64,000 nt of DNA from Mayamaea pseudoterrestris (Eukaryota > Bacillariophyta > Bacillariophyceae > Sellaphorales > Sellaphoraceae): the NCBI GenBank assembly GCA_027923505.1, contig BROI01000008.1, positions 434,001 to 498,000 on the forward strand, given 5' to 3'. The notes under the pieces were generated by a model. That model saw nothing but the letters and a program-made list of their open reading frames with translations, was not told where the DNA came from and made no database searches. This document shows positions 49,771 through 58,372 of the stretch, piece by piece. Position 1 is the stretch's first letter; the number at the start of each line of letters is the position of its first letter. Position numbers and translations under genes: made by a program.

Positions 49771-50994
49771 ATGAAATTGAAACAGCTAACGCCAATTCTT
49801 GTTTTAGGCAGTCGAGCAACTCTTCGTATCCTTGGGGAAGCGGTCTCACCCGCATCATGTGCATCTTCATCCTCGTCCAAGTTACTGCGTCCGCCTATCG
49901 GTTTAAGGAATCTCGGCAATACGTGCTACATCAATGCTCAACTGCAATGCCATTTCCATATACCATACGTTAGGCAGCTGATAATGGGAGACGCTGTTAG
50001 CAGCATCAACAAGGAGAACACCACATTACAACAATCATCGAATCTTACCGACTCGGAAACAATGTCATCGCCACCACCAGTTGCAAGCGGTGCCCTGTTA
50101 GCACTTCGTCACGTATTCAGAGACATGTATCAGTCAAGTATTCCAGTCGCCCCGTCAATCCTTTGTATGAAACTTGGAATTAATGCATACGAGCAGCAAG
50201 ATTCCCAGGAGTTTTGGAAGCTTCTGCTACCTGCTATTGCTTTGCCTGCATTGACCGACCTTTACCAGGGAGCGTATATCGACTATATTGTCGCGCTGGA
50301 CGGTTCGAAGAGAGAAAAGCGACGAGAAGAGACGTTTCTGGACTTGTCGCTGGATTTGCAGTCTTCCGATGGATCCCTGGATACGGCCTTGGCAAGTCTC
50401 TTCGGACCGCCCGAATTACTTTCAGTTGCGCAAGGCAATGGTTGGCGACCGGAAAAGGGAGCCGACAAGGTTGATGCGCACAAGGGGTCAATATTAACGG
50501 CACAAGGACTGCCTCCGATACTACAGCTGCATCTGAAACGGTTTAACTATGACTGGAACACGGAAACGACCGTCAAGCTGAACTGCCCTCTTGCTTTTCC
50601 TTTGGAACTAGATCTGGGTTCGCTCTGCGATAAGAAAGGCCAGGGCAAGGTGACACCACCTCCGAGTTATGATCTTCAAAGTATTGTTGTCCATGTTGGA
50701 GAGTATGGAGCCGGCCATTACTACGCTTACGTACGAATGGATGTTACTTCCGACAACTGGTTTCGCTTTAACGATCAAGAGGTGGTCAAAGTATTATGGG
50801 AGGAAGTTTTGGCCGATGCTAGCAATGCTGCAATACCAAAACCTACTTGTGGCAGGGGTATGTTTGCACGTTTGTCGAGAGCGCTATTTCCCAAGCGAAC
50901 TACACATGGATACGGTGGTCGATCTAGCAGTGCGTACGTCCTCCAATACGTGCGTCGATCGGACCTACCAATGTTATATTTAGATAATTCATAA
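49771..50994 (+). CDS. Ubiquitin-specific protease
   Basis: 407 residues from the ATG at 49771. The USP fold is complete: Cys box GLRNLGNTCYINAQLQ near residue 45-60 with the nucleophile, QQDSQEFWKLLLPAI, PPILQLHLKRFNYDW and the His box VHVGEYGAGHYYAYVR, followed by WFRFNDQEV. It removes ubiquitin from proteins. The tail after the domain ends in a hydrophobic/basic stretch. The 5' end is uncertain: bases 49791-49808 (cagctaacgcc then tgttttag) look like a branch site and acceptor, and an ATG exon at 49552-49690 would join in phase, giving a different first 46 residues. In that case the ATG at 49771 is intronic. The catalytic part is unaffected. Confidence 0.9.
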   Translation: MKLKQLTPILVLGSRATLRILGEAVSPASCASSSSSKLLRPPIGLRNLGNTCYINAQLQCHFHIPYVRQLIMGDAVSSINKENTTLQQSSNLTDSETMSSPPPVASGALLALRHVFRDMYQSSIPVAPSILCMKLGINAYEQQDSQEFWKLLLPAIALPALTDLYQGAYIDYIVALDGSKREKRREETFLDLSLDLQSSDGSLDTALASLFGPPELLSVAQGNGWRPEKGADKVDAHKGSILTAQGLPPILQLHLKRFNYDWNTETTVKLNCPLAFPLELDLGSLCDKKGQGKVTPPPSYDLQSIVVHVGEYGAGHYYAYVRMDVTSDNWFRFNDQEVVKVLWEEVLADASNAAIPKPTCGRGMFARLSRALFPKRTTHGYGGRSSSAYVLQYVRRSDLPMLYLDNS

Positions 50995-51057
50995 CGTATG
51001 TGCAAAGCCATTGCGGAATTATAGACATGTTACATGGAGTTTTCTATGCTGGTGACT

Positions 51058-52407
51058 CTATAAAGTGCGCATTGTAGCAGCTAAATGAAACTGCTCGGCG
51101 AGTACCCTCTCAAACGACTCGTCAATTGTCTTTGCTATCCGTATCATATCCTCAGGTAGCGGCGCATCAAAGTCCATCACTTTTCCAGTTATTGGATGCT
51201 CCAGCTGCAATCGATAAGCGTGCAATAGCGGTCGATCCAACTGGTGCGTCTTGTATAATTTCTTATTCCAGTCGGCGAGTCCATATACAGTGTCGCCGTA
51301 GATTGGCGTTTTACGATCCTGTAAATGAACGCGTACTTGGTGCGTACGCCCAGTGATGATTCGCACTTGCGCCAAGGCAAGTTTGCCGTTAAACACTACG
51401 GAGTCGACAAAGGACATTGCCTTGCGCCCTTTAGATTCCATGGCAGCGGTCGGCAATTGCCGTTGTGACGAGCGATGAGGATCTGGCACGACGCGCATTC
51501 GTTGGCGGTGTATGGGATGCCTTTCAATTGGTTTGTCAATCTTCACGTCAGACCCAGGGTTTCCTACCGTTATAGCCAGATATGCTTTCTTTACGCGCCG
51601 ATCCTTAAACGCTTGCGACAGTTTGGCGAGGGCATCTTTCGATTTGGCCACAACAATTATTCCTGTGGTTCCCTTGTCGATGCGATGAACAATGCCTGGG
51701 CGGAATGACGTTTCATCGGCGATCGTTTCGTCGTCTGCAAAGTCGCCGGGTCCATAAGGACTCGTGGTAGTCAGGTAATAAGCCAGAGCGTTGCAGAGAG
51801 TTCCGTTCCAGTGACCGACGGCAGGATGCACTACCATTCCTGCTGCCTTGTTGATGACAATCATGTGTTTATCCTCAAACAAAATATCCAGATGAATTTT
51901 TTCCGGCTGGATGTGAGTTAGGTTTTGCGGACCGATGGCGGAAAGTAGTAGCTGCAAGGTTTGACCTTGTTGAACCTTATGGGACTTGCGATGCACCGGC
52001 ATTTTCCTATCGTCCTCATCCACAAGCCAAACCAGACCATCTGCAATCATGTTGACACATGTTGAACGAGATAACTGCGGTTGACAAGCAACCATTGCGG
52101 CATCGATGCGCAAATTGTGTAAATCGGCGAGAATAGGATAGGAAAGTGCTTCGGATGATGATGAATCCAACAGCAAATCTTCCTCTACATCATATCCCTC
52201 CTCCAGCTGAGTAACGGCATCAAGTTGTTGTTCGTACGCTTCCAATGATTCCAAATCAAACGACGCTTTGGGCGGTGGTTTAGCTGATAAACATGTCGTC
52301 CGCCTCATCGGATTGTTGAAAATCGAAAATGCTTCAATGCCAGTCGACAATGCCAGCGTAAGGAAAGATATCATTATGGCATTCCTGGGCCCTATATCAT
52401 TCTTCAT
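51058..52407 (-). CDS. RluA/RluD-family pseudouridine synthase, organellar
   Basis: 449 residues, single exon, ATG at 52407. The N-terminus has a hydrophobic signal segment (IMISFLTLALSTGIEAFSIF) with E-A-F-S, the diatom A-x-A-F-like plastid motif, so plastid import is likely. An S4-type RNA-binding region lies near 95-160 (LSRSTCVNMIADGLVWL). The catalytic domain has INKAAGMVVHPAVGHWNGTL, GIVHRIDKGTTGIIVVAK with the nucleophile Asp at about 244, and IITGRTHQVRVHL. RluD-type enzymes make pseudouridines in large-subunit rRNA; a plastid 23S substrate is inferred. Two short acidic inserts lie near 60-85 and 220-232. It is convergent with the protease gene and is the last intact host gene before the repeats. 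Confidence 0.92.
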   Translation of the reverse strand: MKNDIGPRNAIMISFLTLALSTGIEAFSIFNNPMRRTTCLSAKPPPKASFDLESLEAYEQQLDAVTQLEEGYDVEEDLLLDSSSSEALSYPILADLHNLRIDAAMVACQPQLSRSTCVNMIADGLVWLVDEDDRKMPVHRKSHKVQQGQTLQLLLSAIGPQNLTHIQPEKIHLDILFEDKHMIVINKAAGMVVHPAVGHWNGTLCNALAYYLTTTSPYGPGDFADDETIADETSFRPGIVHRIDKGTTGIIVVAKSKDALAKLSQAFKDRRVKKAYLAITVGNPGSDVKIDKPIERHPIHRQRMRVVPDPHRSSQRQLPTAAMESKGRKAMSFVDSVVFNGKLALAQVRIITGRTHQVRVHLQDRKTPIYGDTVYGLADWNKKLYKTHQLDRPLLHAYRLQLEHPITGKVMDFDAPLPEDMIRIAKTIDESFERVLAEQFHLAATMRTL

Positions 52408-52979
52408 AGTCTAACACTGCTTGCAATCAAGACTGCAAACGGTAAAGGTGCTGTAGAGGTTACAATTATACCTGTTTTTAATCTGACAAGGTCAATTTGA
52501 AAATCGCAAATCGATTGGCTCAAGCAGCTAAACCTATGCGACGATAATTAGTGCCGGACCGACAGTGACTGGCACGAGGTTCGCTGCCTATTACCAGTTG
52601 TACTGGTATCTATCAGGGTATTTAAAGAACCAGTGCAGTATGTACGGTGCTATGTAATACCGGTATATCGGATCCGTTTGCGGTTCCGTAGGCGCATGCA
52701 TGCTTGCTTGCTCAATGGCATGCCCACTGAGCTGCTAAGAGGGTGACAAGTTTGATACTGTATAGAAATGAGACTGGGACATGTGCGGTGGCTCATTATG
52801 CTTGGCGCTTAGACCACTTAACAGCATAATTGGTGGCAAGCTGCTGGTGTGAGTGCTTAGAGACAAAGTGGGAGTTACAGATTGGGAGCCTGCAGGGCTG
52901 CAGTACTATACCAACTAATGTATGTGGCCCAGACACACATTAGACAACTTTCAACAGTCCATCCTCAAAGCCATGTCCA
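52408..52979. other. Intergenic, promoter side of the pseudouridine synthase
   Basis: About 570 bases with no open frame of note. A short inverted repeat (taccagt tgt actggta) lies near 52593-52609. The right part grades into the tandem array. Confidence 0.4.
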
Positions 52980-54084
52980 TTACCATAATACACCAGGATG
53001 GTGACAGAACAATTATTTAGGCTGCGCAACAAGATAGTATGCCTGGCAAATGTCTCAGTAGACTGCAATGTGACTGGTGACAACTTCTCACCAGTCTACG
53101 CCAGCAGTTGCCTTGATATTCAATGACAATACATCAGGCCAGGTGTACACCAAATCATACAAGCATGGTGCCAACATAAATATCAGGCTGTGCTACAAGA
53201 TGGTATGCCTGGTGGGTGCCCTAGTAGACTGCAATGTGACTGGTGAGAACTTCTCACCAGTCTGAGCCTGCAGGTGATGCCCTGACATTCCATGGCCAAC
53301 ATAACATGCCATGTATACACCCAAATCACACCAGAATGGTGCCAACATCATTATGCAGTCTGCGCTACAAGATGGTATGCCTGGTTGGTGTCTCAGTAGA
53401 CTGCAATGTGACTGGTGAGAACTTGTCACCAGTCTCAGCCCGCAGATGCCTTGGCATTCAATTGTCCATATAACATGCCAAGTTTACATCCAAATCACAC
53501 CAGAATGGTGCCAACATCATTATTCAGTCTGCGCTACAAGATGGTATGCCTGGTGGGTGCCCTAGTAGACTGCAATGTGACTGGTGAGAACTTCTCACCA
53601 GTCTCAGCCCACAGGTGCCTTGACACTCTATTGCCCATATAACATGCCATGCATACACCCAAATCACACCAGAATGGTGCCAACATCATTATGCAGTCTG
53701 AGCTACAAGATGGTGTGCCTGGCTGGTGTCTCAGTCAACTGCAATGTGATTAATGAGAACTTCTCACCAGTCTCAACCCACAGATGCCTTGACATTCAAT
53801 TGCCCATATAGCATGCCACGTATACATTCAAATCACACCAAAATAGTGCCAAAACATCATTATTCCGTCTGCGCTACAAGATGGTATGCCTGGTTGGTGT
53901 CTCCGTAGACTGCAATGTGACTTGTGACAAGTTGTCACCAGTCTCGGCCCACAGATGCCCTGACATTCAATTGCCCCTATAACATGCCATGTATACACCT
54001 GAATCACACCAGAATGGTGCCAAAATAATTATTCAGTCTGCGCTACAAGATGGTTTGCCTGGCTGGTGCCCCAGTAGACTGCAA
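52980..54084. repeat. Tandem array of about 169-base units with a palindrome
   Basis: The marker gcctgg of the ctacaagatggtatgcctgg block falls at 53041, 53207, 53379, 53548, 53717, 53888 and 54057, so the spacing is 166-172 bases over about six and a half copies. Most units contain the palindrome gactggtgagaa-c-ttctcaccagtc (for example 53238-53262), perfect in several units and one or two bases off in others. Copies at the right end are more diverged. Each unit also has an open frame of about 75 codons, but the frames end at different places and have no protein-like features, so they are taken as chance. This is a minisatellite or satellite DNA; function unknown. Confidence 0.9.
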
Positions 54085-54530
54085 GATAGCATCTAGTTTA
54101 GCTACTTATTCGTTTTGCTATTAATACCGTAGACTGTTCGGTCTGACTCTCGTCAGATCGGTCCCTTCCCCTTGTGGCAAAGTGAAAATTCCGGCGCGCA
54201 AAACACGTTTTCGGTACAAGGCCTACACAAATTTCTACGCGGACTATGTGTCTCGGGACTCGAAAACGGTCAACGGATTACATCGGCATTGGACGAAGTA
54301 CGACGCGCCGGTACTCCCGCAAGGAACGACACGGCAGGTGCTACACACTAGCTGGGCATTATTGCATACTAGCTAACAAGCAGTCTTATAAGCATATAAA
54401 ACACCATGTTAGGCAGCTCAAGTGGTGTGCCATTTAATCGCGCCTACCTCCAAATGCATGAAGTATGGTTCAACTCCTCATCACCAGCTTGGCATCCTCT
54501 GAGGCTCACAGTCTGTCTTTAGCAATGATC
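54085..54530. other. Spacer between two repeat arrays
   Basis: About 450 bases of unique-looking sequence. A 64-codon frame (54182-54376) has no supporting feature. It ends at the first copy of the 144-base repeat. Confidence 0.4.
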
Positions 54531-54624
54531 AAGCAGCTTGCCGTCAAGTGTGCTGTCATGTGATCCAAGCGGCAAGCCCAGTGACTCGCCTAGCGCAGGA
54601 CCCATTCTCCTTCCCATTTCAGCA
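54531..54624. repeat. Left fragment of the 144-base Ser/Pro repeat
   Basis: Matches the repeat at 62930-63954 (cttg-ccgtcaagtgtgctgtcatg, gcggcaagcccagtgactc, gcgcaggaccca). It is followed at once by the target duplication and the LTR of the copia element. It shows that the element landed inside the array. Confidence 0.85.
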
Positions 54625-54629
54625 CAAAG

Positions 54630-55016
54630 AGTTAAGGTATCTTCGGATCGGGTTCATATCTCTCCGGTACTCCGGGTCCGTTTCGACACCCATCATGTGT
54701 GGTCGGAATGTTCTTCATGTTGCTTGCTTCACCATGGCAACGCCTTGCTAGTAAAGGCATGCCCCAACCTCTCGCAAGCATGGTTACACTGTCAAACGGT
54801 CTATTATTACATAGGGAATCAGTTGAGGCGATCCGTTTGGCATGCATAACTGTAGTTTTCGCCCAACGCCTCGGGCGATGGTTTTGCAACTTGTTCGCTC
54901 AAATCTCGCTCACAATCTGATAGTCTGGTTGGTCCATAACACTATAAAGCAACAGTTGCATTACAAAGCATCTCCTTTCATCGTACTCAAGTAGATTGCA
55001 TCAAGCATTCTTCACT
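54630..55016 (+). repeat. 5' LTR of the copia element
   Basis: 387 bases, begins agttaagg and ends cttcact. Contains a TATAAA at 54943-54948, the expected position for an LTR promoter. Identical by eye to 62538-62924. Termini are AGT...ACT rather than the common TG...CA. Confidence 0.93.
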
Positions 55017-55036
55017 GGTTACGGGCCCAAGTTAAA
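55017..55036 (+). other. Possible primer-binding region
   Basis: The bases directly after the 5' LTR (ggttacgggcccaag), with the final t of the LTR, begin TGG, complementary to a tRNA CCA end. The tRNA was not identified. Confidence 0.35.
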
Positions 55037-55147
55037 GCCTTACACGCCAACGTTTCCTTCAAGCAAACGATTCCTTTTACGTCGGGACGCCGCCGTTTAA
55101 ACAAGCCAACAAGCCTTTGATATCAAGCTCCATACCCTGCAAGAAGC

Positions 55148-58100
55148 ATGTCGACACCTACTACTGCTCCCCAAGACACTGAACCGGCCGAGGATCCGTT
55201 TCAGCCCGTCCTCCCCAAGAAAAAGCGCAACCCTGCTCCAAAGGATGGAGAGGGTCCAGTCCCTGCTCCAAAGGATGGAGAGGAACCCCCGACGCCGTCT
55301 CCAAAGGTTGGAGGCAAGCCATGGCCTACACCTCCCCACGCTCCCGCTCCCGCTCCCGCTCCAGCTCAGGCGCCCGTCCCGCCGCCTGCTCCTGCTCCTC
55401 CGGCTCCTCCAGCCCCTCCGGCGCCTCCAGCTCCTCCAGCTCCTCCAGCTCCACCGGCGCCTCCTGCCCCGCCTGCTCCTCCTGCCCCGCCGGCAGACGA
55501 GCCGCCTGAAGATCCAGGCGCCTTGGCGGCAGCCGTGGATGCGGATCGCCCTCCTAAACCGGTGCACGGTGCACTTTGCAAATTGGAAAAGAAGTACATT
55601 CCCTACACTGGCGGTGAGCCGGCCCGTGACTTTGCCGAGTTCCCTCAGCCAGCCTACACCATCCGTCCGTCTCCATTGGCTCGCCTCCGGTTTGATGATG
55701 CCAAGCTCACCGGTTGGAATGCCCGTACCAAAGGACTGTCGCAAAAGCTGTCCTTAAAGGGCGACCTGCTCGCTTGGGAAATGCAGGTTGAGGAGCATCT
55801 CGTCACCCATGGAATGGACACCATTGTGCACCTCGATCACCCTTTGGATGACAAGCAAACCGTCTCCATTATCAAGCACAGTGGGCTTTTCTTGACCACC
55901 GACGAGGTCATCCGTCATCTCGAGGGACCCAAGAAGACCTGGGACCCTTATGATGAGGCAAATGATGATGAGGCCACCACATTCCTTCGCAATTCCATTG
56001 ATTCCGAGTTGCTCAAGCGCCTCATGTACCAAACGCCCGGCGGCAAGAAGGAGCCCTTTGTCATCACCTTTTCCCGTGTCATGTCAATGATGCGCCAGCA
56101 CAACCGCGAGGTTCACCACCGCATCGAACGGGAGGCAGTGGCCATCCGTCCCCAAGCTTTTGCAGGCCAAAACATCACTGCTTATGCGACCGCTGTACTG
56201 GACAAGCTCAAGCCTCTCTTCAATGCCTGCACCTACAATCATGATACCACTGAGGAGCTCATCATGGCCCTAAACACCGCAGGAGGCGAGTGTTTGAAGG
56301 AAAACCCTGGTGAGCTGGCCTTCCGTGAGGCGCTTTATCCCTTCAAAAAGCGTTACTATAAGGCCCGCCTGGAGCTCCGCCCCATGCGTGAAAGTGAACG
56401 GCATTTCTACATGGCGGAGCAGCGGTGCCTGCCCGAAGACCTCTTTGCTGATGCCATTGCCTCCTATGACGTCCTCTGTTCCAAGCAATTGTGGCAGCCT
56501 GCCCGCAACCGCACGGATTCGCGGGTTCCCCAAGCCAATCTCCTCGAGCTCAATACCAAGTCCCAGAGCTCCTCCCGCTCCACCCTTGCCCAGCGCGGCT
56601 GTTTTGTATGCGGTTCCATGGCTCACCAAATTACCGACTGCCCCAAAAAGGACGAGCATTTCAACCCGAAGAAGGATGGTGGTTCCAACGGTGGTGGCTC
56701 CGGTGGATCCAGCAAGCCCTCCCATTCCGGTTCTGGTCGAGGCAACCAAGGCAAAGGCAACTCCTCCCGTCAGAACAATAATGGCAAGGGCAACAAAGGC
56801 AACAACAACCGCTCCTCCAACGGCAAAAAGGGCCGTTCCTCCTCCAACCAGGACTCCAAGCTCTGGTGTGGCTATTGCACTCGGTATGGCACCCACTGCA
56901 CCAAGGAGCACAAGGACACGCGCACCATGAAGAACCCACCCAAGGAGCCTCCTACTCATCAGGCAAACCTTGCAAATGTGCATGATCCCAATGAGTGGGT
57001 GGTCCCTTATGTTAACCTGGCGCAAGTTGAGTTCCAAAAGCGCTGGTCTGCCCCGTCTCCTGATCCTGCCACTGTCCCAGTTGCTGCCCCACTTGTGAAC
57101 CGTTGGGTGGCGCCTCCTCGCATCATTCCTGATGGCCCTCCTACAGTTCCTCCTCCTGTGGCTGCAGCTCCTACTGTCATTGATTTAACTGAGACGGTTG
57201 TGGATTTGACCCTTGACGGGGGATCTGACAGTGAATCCGGTCACAGTGCCTCCACCGTTCCCAGCACCAACAAGGCAAAGCGCCCTGCTCGGTCCCACAG
57301 CAGTCCCTCTCGGTTCCCCAAGTCTGCCAAGATTGCTGTTGGTACCTTGCTCCTTTTGAGCCTGTGTGCTCCCAAGGCTGATGCATTTGCCCCGTTTGTC
57401 GCCCTCCGCCCTGCTGTGACCCCAGCTCCAAGCCCTACACTCAGCCAAGTGTATGAGTGGTTTCCGCCCGTGTTCACCCCAGTTCCTGAGCCTGCCTTGC
57501 CTACCGCCACCATTCACCTTCAGGAGACTGCCTCTCGGTTTAAGGAAGCCATTGGTGTGCCTGTGCCTGCCGTCACCCTTCTGGCCTCCTCGCTCCTTGA
57601 GCTCGCCAGCTCCAGCCTCTCCCTTGTGCATGCCACCCTCTTCTTCTACTGGATGCACTGGGAGCTCATTGAACCTTTCCTTTTGTGGTTCTTTCTGGCT
57701 GGATTGGTTCTGCTTGCCTGCTGGTACCGCGCCGCCTACCGCCGCCTTCGTCGGGGCCCACTTGGATGCCAACCTGCTCCATACTTGCGGCGCCTCCTCC
57801 TGCCTTACCGTGCCTACCGCGCCTTGAGTCGCACTGCCTGGCGAGGTATTCAAAGGTCTGTCTGGTGGGAAGCCTTCCTTTTGATGGATCATTTTGACCG
57901 GCGCCTCACACGGTGGTTTGCTCGGCAGTTTGCCTACTGGCTCTCCTACTGGCCTGCCAACGGGGGAAGATGCCATGCGAGGCCTGCGACTGTCCCTTTA
58001 CACCTTCAACGGGCACTCCTGGATCCCAATGCAATGATTGGCCATGTGGATCCTCAATATCCTCGGTATGTACCTGCCTCTCCCCGCAACAAGCGCCGCC

Positions 58101-58372
58101 GCCGCCAGCGCCGCAACAAGCGCGACCGCTGTGTTGCTGTGGCTGTTCCAGTTGCTCCTCCTCCGCCGCCTCTTCCAGTCCCTCACGTCCCTAAATCCCG
58201 CCGTCGAGGCCGCCGAGGCCGAGGCCGTTCCCGTAAAGGCAAGTCCCTTGGAAGAGACCAGTCTCGCAGCCCCTCCCGTGATCCTAAACGGGGGAATACT
58301 TTGTCAACCCAGCACGAGACCAAGCCATCTGCCAAGTCCATCACCAGACGCCGTTCACGTCCCTCCCATTAG
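55148..58372 (+). CDS. Gag-like frame of the copia element
   Basis: Open frame of 1074 codons. The N-terminus is extremely Pro/Ala-rich. A Gag-like helical part follows, then a zinc knuckle (CFVCGSMAHQITDCP, C-x2-C-x4-H-x4-C) and a Gly/Asn/Ser-rich basic stretch. The C-terminal third has two hydrophobic segments and an Arg/Ser-rich tail, more than a usual copia Gag. The frame overlaps the following one by roughly 300 bases. Confidence 0.85.
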   Translation: MSTPTTAPQDTEPAEDPFQPVLPKKKRNPAPKDGEGPVPAPKDGEEPPTPSPKVGGKPWPTPPHAPAPAPAPAQAPVPPPAPAPPAPPAPPAPPAPPAPPAPPAPPAPPAPPAPPADEPPEDPGALAAAVDADRPPKPVHGALCKLEKKYIPYTGGEPARDFAEFPQPAYTIRPSPLARLRFDDAKLTGWNARTKGLSQKLSLKGDLLAWEMQVEEHLVTHGMDTIVHLDHPLDDKQTVSIIKHSGLFLTTDEVIRHLEGPKKTWDPYDEANDDEATTFLRNSIDSELLKRLMYQTPGGKKEPFVITFSRVMSMMRQHNREVHHRIEREAVAIRPQAFAGQNITAYATAVLDKLKPLFNACTYNHDTTEELIMALNTAGGECLKENPGELAFREALYPFKKRYYKARLELRPMRESERHFYMAEQRCLPEDLFADAIASYDVLCSKQLWQPARNRTDSRVPQANLLELNTKSQSSSRSTLAQRGCFVCGSMAHQITDCPKKDEHFNPKKDGGSNGGGSGGSSKPSHSGSGRGNQGKGNSSRQNNNGKGNKGNNNRSSNGKKGRSSSNQDSKLWCGYCTRYGTHCTKEHKDTRTMKNPPKEPPTHQANLANVHDPNEWVVPYVNLAQVEFQKRWSAPSPDPATVPVAAPLVNRWVAPPRIIPDGPPTVPPPVAAAPTVIDLTETVVDLTLDGGSDSESGHSASTVPSTNKAKRPARSHSSPSRFPKSAKIAVGTLLLLSLCAPKADAFAPFVALRPAVTPAPSPTLSQVYEWFPPVFTPVPEPALPTATIHLQETASRFKEAIGVPVPAVTLLASSLLELASSSLSLVHATLFFYWMHWELIEPFLLWFFLAGLVLLACWYRAAYRRLRRGPLGCQPAPYLRRLLLPYRAYRALSRTAWRGIQRSVWWEAFLLMDHFDRRLTRWFARQFAYWLSYWPANGGRCHARPATVPLHLQRALLDPNAMIGHVDPQYPRYVPASPRNKRRRRQRRNKRDRCVAVAVPVAPPPPPLPVPHVPKSRRRGRRGRGRSRKGKSLGRDQSRSPSRDPKRGNTLSTQHETKPSAKSITRRRSRPSH

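Noticed and set aside
53077-53811. A series of about 75-codon frames, one per 169-base unit
   Set aside because: They repeat only because the DNA repeats; ends differ between units and no start context or protein feature is shared.
52980-54084. CRISPR array
   Set aside because: Units are adjacent tandem copies of about 169 bases without unique spacers, in a eukaryotic genome.
54182-54376. A 64-codon frame in the spacer before the 144-base repeat
   Set aside because: Tyr/Arg-rich with no family feature and no splice or promoter support.
54632-54889. An 85-codon minus-strand frame found identically in both LTRs
   Set aside because: It lies wholly in the LTR and is a by-product of LTR identity.
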